6,892 nt of DNA from DATKXO01 sp035528995. Lineage in GTDB: Bacteria > Planctomycetota > Phycisphaerae > UBA1845. Of this stretch, positions 5,152-6,892 are shown one piece after another. The position numbers and the translations under genes were made by a program. Below the pieces are notes generated by a model. The model worked only from the letters and a program-made list of their open reading frames with translations. It was not told where the DNA came from and searched no databases. How positions within the stretch are numbered: the first letter of the stretch is position 1; each line of letters begins with the position of its first letter. The stretch spans positions 1-6,892 of the forward strand of contig DATKXO010000260.1 of NCBI GenBank assembly GCA_035528995.1. Direction: 5' to 3'.

Positions 5152-6681
5152 ATGCTGTGGCGCCGACGAATCCTGCTGCTGGTGACCATACTGGGGGTGG
5201 GCGGCTCGCTGTCGGCGACGCTGGGGTACGGGCTGTACCTGCGCAGCGACCGCTATCGCGTTGCGCTGCAGCGGGATCTGACGGAGCGGCTGAGTCTGCG
5301 CGTCGGCGTCGGGCGGGTTCGGGCCCTGGACACGACCAGCCGGGCGTTCCATGACATCCGCGTGACCATGCTCACGCGGGAGGACGAGGTTTTCCGCTGC
5401 GCGAAAGCGGTGTGGCACGACGAGAGCAGCGACGGCCGGCCGCGGTTCACGCTCGATCTGGTGGACGGCTGGCTTCTGGTCGGCACGCACCAGTGGTCGC
5501 AGGCCGACTATGAGAGCATGCTGCGGTCCGGGCTGGGTCAGGACTTCGCCGCTCTGCACCTGCGCCAGGTGCACCTGGACCGGGTCGATCTGGAGTGGTG
5601 GCATCCTGATCTTACGCTCAAGACCAGCGACGCGGTGGGGGAGATCGTCTACGACGACCAGGGCAACGGGCGGGCGTCGCTGATCGCCTACGACCTCAAC
5701 GGTCAACCGGTCAAGGAGCCCATCAGGATCATCGCCCGGTTCACGCCCGGGGCCGGTCTGCGGTTCCACGAGGTGCAGCTCGAGGTGCCGGCGATCCCGT
5801 TGAGCCGCCTGGGGCTCGACGAGCTTTTGCGCGGCGAGGTGAGCCACGGGGTCTTCGAGGGGCGCCTGGGTTATCGCGAGTCGAACGGGCACGAGTATGT
5901 CGAGCTGAGCGGCGCGCTGGAGGACGCCCGGCTCGAGGAGTTGACCGAGCCGGTGATCGGCGGGCCGTTCCGCGGCGGGGTGGACGTGGTCATCGACAAG
6001 GCCGTGTTCGTCGACCGGCGGCTGGACGTGCTGCGCTTCAGCGGGCGGCTCAGCGATCTGAGTCTGGCCGAACTGGTTCCTTTCCTGCGCAGCTCGACGC
6101 TGCGGTCGCAGGTACAGCTTCGCGTGCATCAGGGGGTGCTGCGCGGCAGCACGGTCGAGTACCTCAGCACCACCGGTCAGGCGACCGATCTGTCGCTGGA
6201 AGCGATCAGCGCGTTGATCGGGCGGGGCACGATCACCGGCCGGCTGCAGGTCGAGATTCACGACCTTCGCGTGGTGGACGACCAGTTGCAGCGGGCGGAG
6301 GTGGACCTGATCGCCGTGCCGCCGGACGATGATGCGGGCGGGACGATCGACCGGAGCCTGCTGGAATGGGCGTCGCAGGAACTGCTGGGCTTCGACGTGG
6401 CCCGCATTCTTCCGGAGCGCATCGAGTACGCCCGGCTCGGCGTCAAGCTGGTGATCGAGGGCGAGACGCTTCGGGTCTACGGCACGCACGGGCGCAGCGG
6501 CCGGACTATTCTGACGGTCCGGGTCCTGGGTCGGGAGGTTCCTCTGGTGGGGCAGTTCGACCGGACGTTCGAGGTCGGCCCGCTGGTCAGCATGATCCGC
6601 GAGCGCATCGAGAGCTACGAACTCGAGCGGCTGCGGCAATGGTGGGAGACGATCCACGCCCCGCCGGAAGAGATGCGGTAG
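5152..6681 (+). CDS. AsmA-like membrane-anchored envelope protein
   Basis: The protein has 509 residues. It starts with a basic cap and one hydrophobic segment (residues about 7-30, MLWRRR then ILLLVTILGVGG), which looks like an uncleaved signal anchor, followed by a soluble region with no other membrane span. The stretch after the anchor (SDRYRVALQRDLTERLSLRV, 32-51) and the phrases RAFHDIRVTML (64-74), ELSGALEDARLEEL (251-264) and LRFSGRLSDLSLAEL (294-308) resemble AsmA-family proteins, which are beta-rich, anchored in the inner membrane and linked to envelope or lipid homeostasis. The assignment rests on layout and loose similarity, not on a strict motif. The C-terminus (484-509) is probably helical and charged. 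The ATG at 5152 was preferred to an in-frame GTG at 5122 inside aroC because it places the basic cap directly before the anchor and gives a 4-base gap after the aroC stop; neither has a strong ribosome binding site. Confidence 0.7.
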   Translation: MLWRRRILLLVTILGVGGSLSATLGYGLYLRSDRYRVALQRDLTERLSLRVGVGRVRALDTTSRAFHDIRVTMLTREDEVFRCAKAVWHDESSDGRPRFTLDLVDGWLLVGTHQWSQADYESMLRSGLGQDFAALHLRQVHLDRVDLEWWHPDLTLKTSDAVGEIVYDDQGNGRASLIAYDLNGQPVKEPIRIIARFTPGAGLRFHEVQLEVPAIPLSRLGLDELLRGEVSHGVFEGRLGYRESNGHEYVELSGALEDARLEELTEPVIGGPFRGGVDVVIDKAVFVDRRLDVLRFSGRLSDLSLAELVPFLRSSTLRSQVQLRVHQGVLRGSTVEYLSTTGQATDLSLEAISALIGRGTITGRLQVEIHDLRVVDDQLQRAEVDLIAVPPDDDAGGTIDRSLLEWASQELLGFDVARILPERIEYARLGVKLVIEGETLRVYGTHGRSGRTILTVRVLGREVPLVGQFDRTFEVGPLVSMIRERIESYELERLRQWWETIHAPPEEMR

Positions 6682-6734
6682 GCCGGCACCTGCCCGGTTT
6701 GTTGACCCCTTCGTTCGAGTTGAGTGCATGCCGG

Positions 6735-6772
6735 ACGGCGCCGCGGGCGCGAGGGATTGCACGGCGCGCCGT
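6735..6772. terminator. Inverted repeat between convergent genes, possible terminator
   Basis: ACGGCGC (6735-6741) and GCGCCGT (6766-6772) can pair as a 7-base GC-rich stem with a 24-base loop. It sits between the AsmA-like stop and the aminotransferase stop, where a shared terminator would be expected. There is no proper U-run (only TTT around 6772-6774 on the plus strand), so rho-independent function is doubtful. The 3' arm is part of a perfect 12-base palindrome (6761-6772). Confidence 0.2.
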
Positions 6773-6892
6773 TTACCCTTTGTAGAAGTCGGCGATGGAT
6801 GCGGCCACGTATTGCACGTCGTCGTCGGTGAGCATGGGGTGAACCGGCAGGGAGAGGATGCGGCGGGCGGTGTTCTCGCTGACCGGGAAATC
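6773..6892 (-). CDS. DegT/DnrJ/EryC1/StrS-type aminotransferase, C-terminal end only
   Basis: Only the last 39 codons are in the window; the gene continues past the right edge. The tail contains FPVSENTARRILSLPVHPML (residues 2-21 of the visible part) followed by TDDDVQYVAASIADFYKG and the stop. The pattern F-P-x-(S/A)-E then ILSLP(V/M)HP then D-(V/I)-x-x-V is the typical C-terminus of PLP-dependent sugar aminotransferases of this family, which make amino sugars on nucleotide-sugar carriers for surface polysaccharide or glycans. The PLP lysine lies outside the window, so activity and substrate cannot be judged. It is convergent with the AsmA-like gene, with 91 bases between the stops. Confidence 0.8.
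   Translation of the reverse strand, partial: DFPVSENTARRILSLPVHPMLTDDDVQYVAASIADFYKG

Noticed and set aside
3957..5189. 410-codon minus-strand open frame opposite aroC
   Set aside because: aroC on the plus strand is unmistakable from its signature motifs; the antisense product is compositionally biased and matches no family I know.
5101..6762. 553-codon minus-strand open frame opposite the AsmA-like gene, longer than the gene itself
   Set aside because: Its product is Arg/Pro/Ala/His/Gln-rich low-complexity protein typical of antisense frames in GC-rich DNA. The plus-strand product has a proper membrane anchor, balanced composition and operon spacing.
6761..6772. Perfect 12-base palindrome ACGGCGCGCCGT
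   Set aside because: It has no loop and is made of GC-rich alternation common in such a genome. It is noted only as part of the inverted repeat between the convergent genes.

Overview
The window is high-GC, densely coding bacterial DNA with short intergenic gaps. The AsmA-like envelope protein points to an organism with a Gram-negative-type envelope. The combination of a GH10-like protein without a signal peptide and an AsmA-like protein next to housekeeping genes would fit a planctomycete (Phycisphaerae-like), but that placement is an impression from gene style, not proven by any marker here.

Left part, minus strand (read right to left): a D-isomer-specific 2-hydroxyacid dehydrogenase of the glyoxylate/hydroxypyruvate reductase type (1954-2913), a 500-residue protein with a GH10 xylanase-like barrel (248-1750), and the N-terminal 64 codons of a single-span membrane protein that leaves the window at base 1 (1-192). 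A 203-base gap at 1751-1953 separates the first two and holds a candidate promoter and an AT-rich palindrome, so the GH10-like gene may be transcribed on its own. The GH10-like protein is the most unusual item: both positions that normally carry the catalytic glutamates are glycine, several other active-site residues are replaced, and there is no export signal, yet the reading frame and fold landmarks are intact.

Centre and right part, plus strand: purC (SAICAR synthase, 3014-3928), aroC (chorismate synthase, 3972-5147) and an AsmA-like membrane-anchored protein (5152-6681). Gaps of 43 and 4 bases suggest an operon joining purine synthesis, aromatic amino-acid synthesis and an envelope protein. 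The dehydrogenase and purC are divergent and share a 100-base control region in which the two best promoter candidates overlap at a common TATA core.

The right edge (6773-6892, minus strand) holds the last 39 codons of a DegT/DnrJ/EryC1/StrS-type sugar aminotransferase, convergent with the AsmA-like gene. No RNA genes, CRISPR arrays, insertion sequences or long repeats were seen. I did not find a clear new multi-gene system; the degenerate GH10 protein is the best lead.
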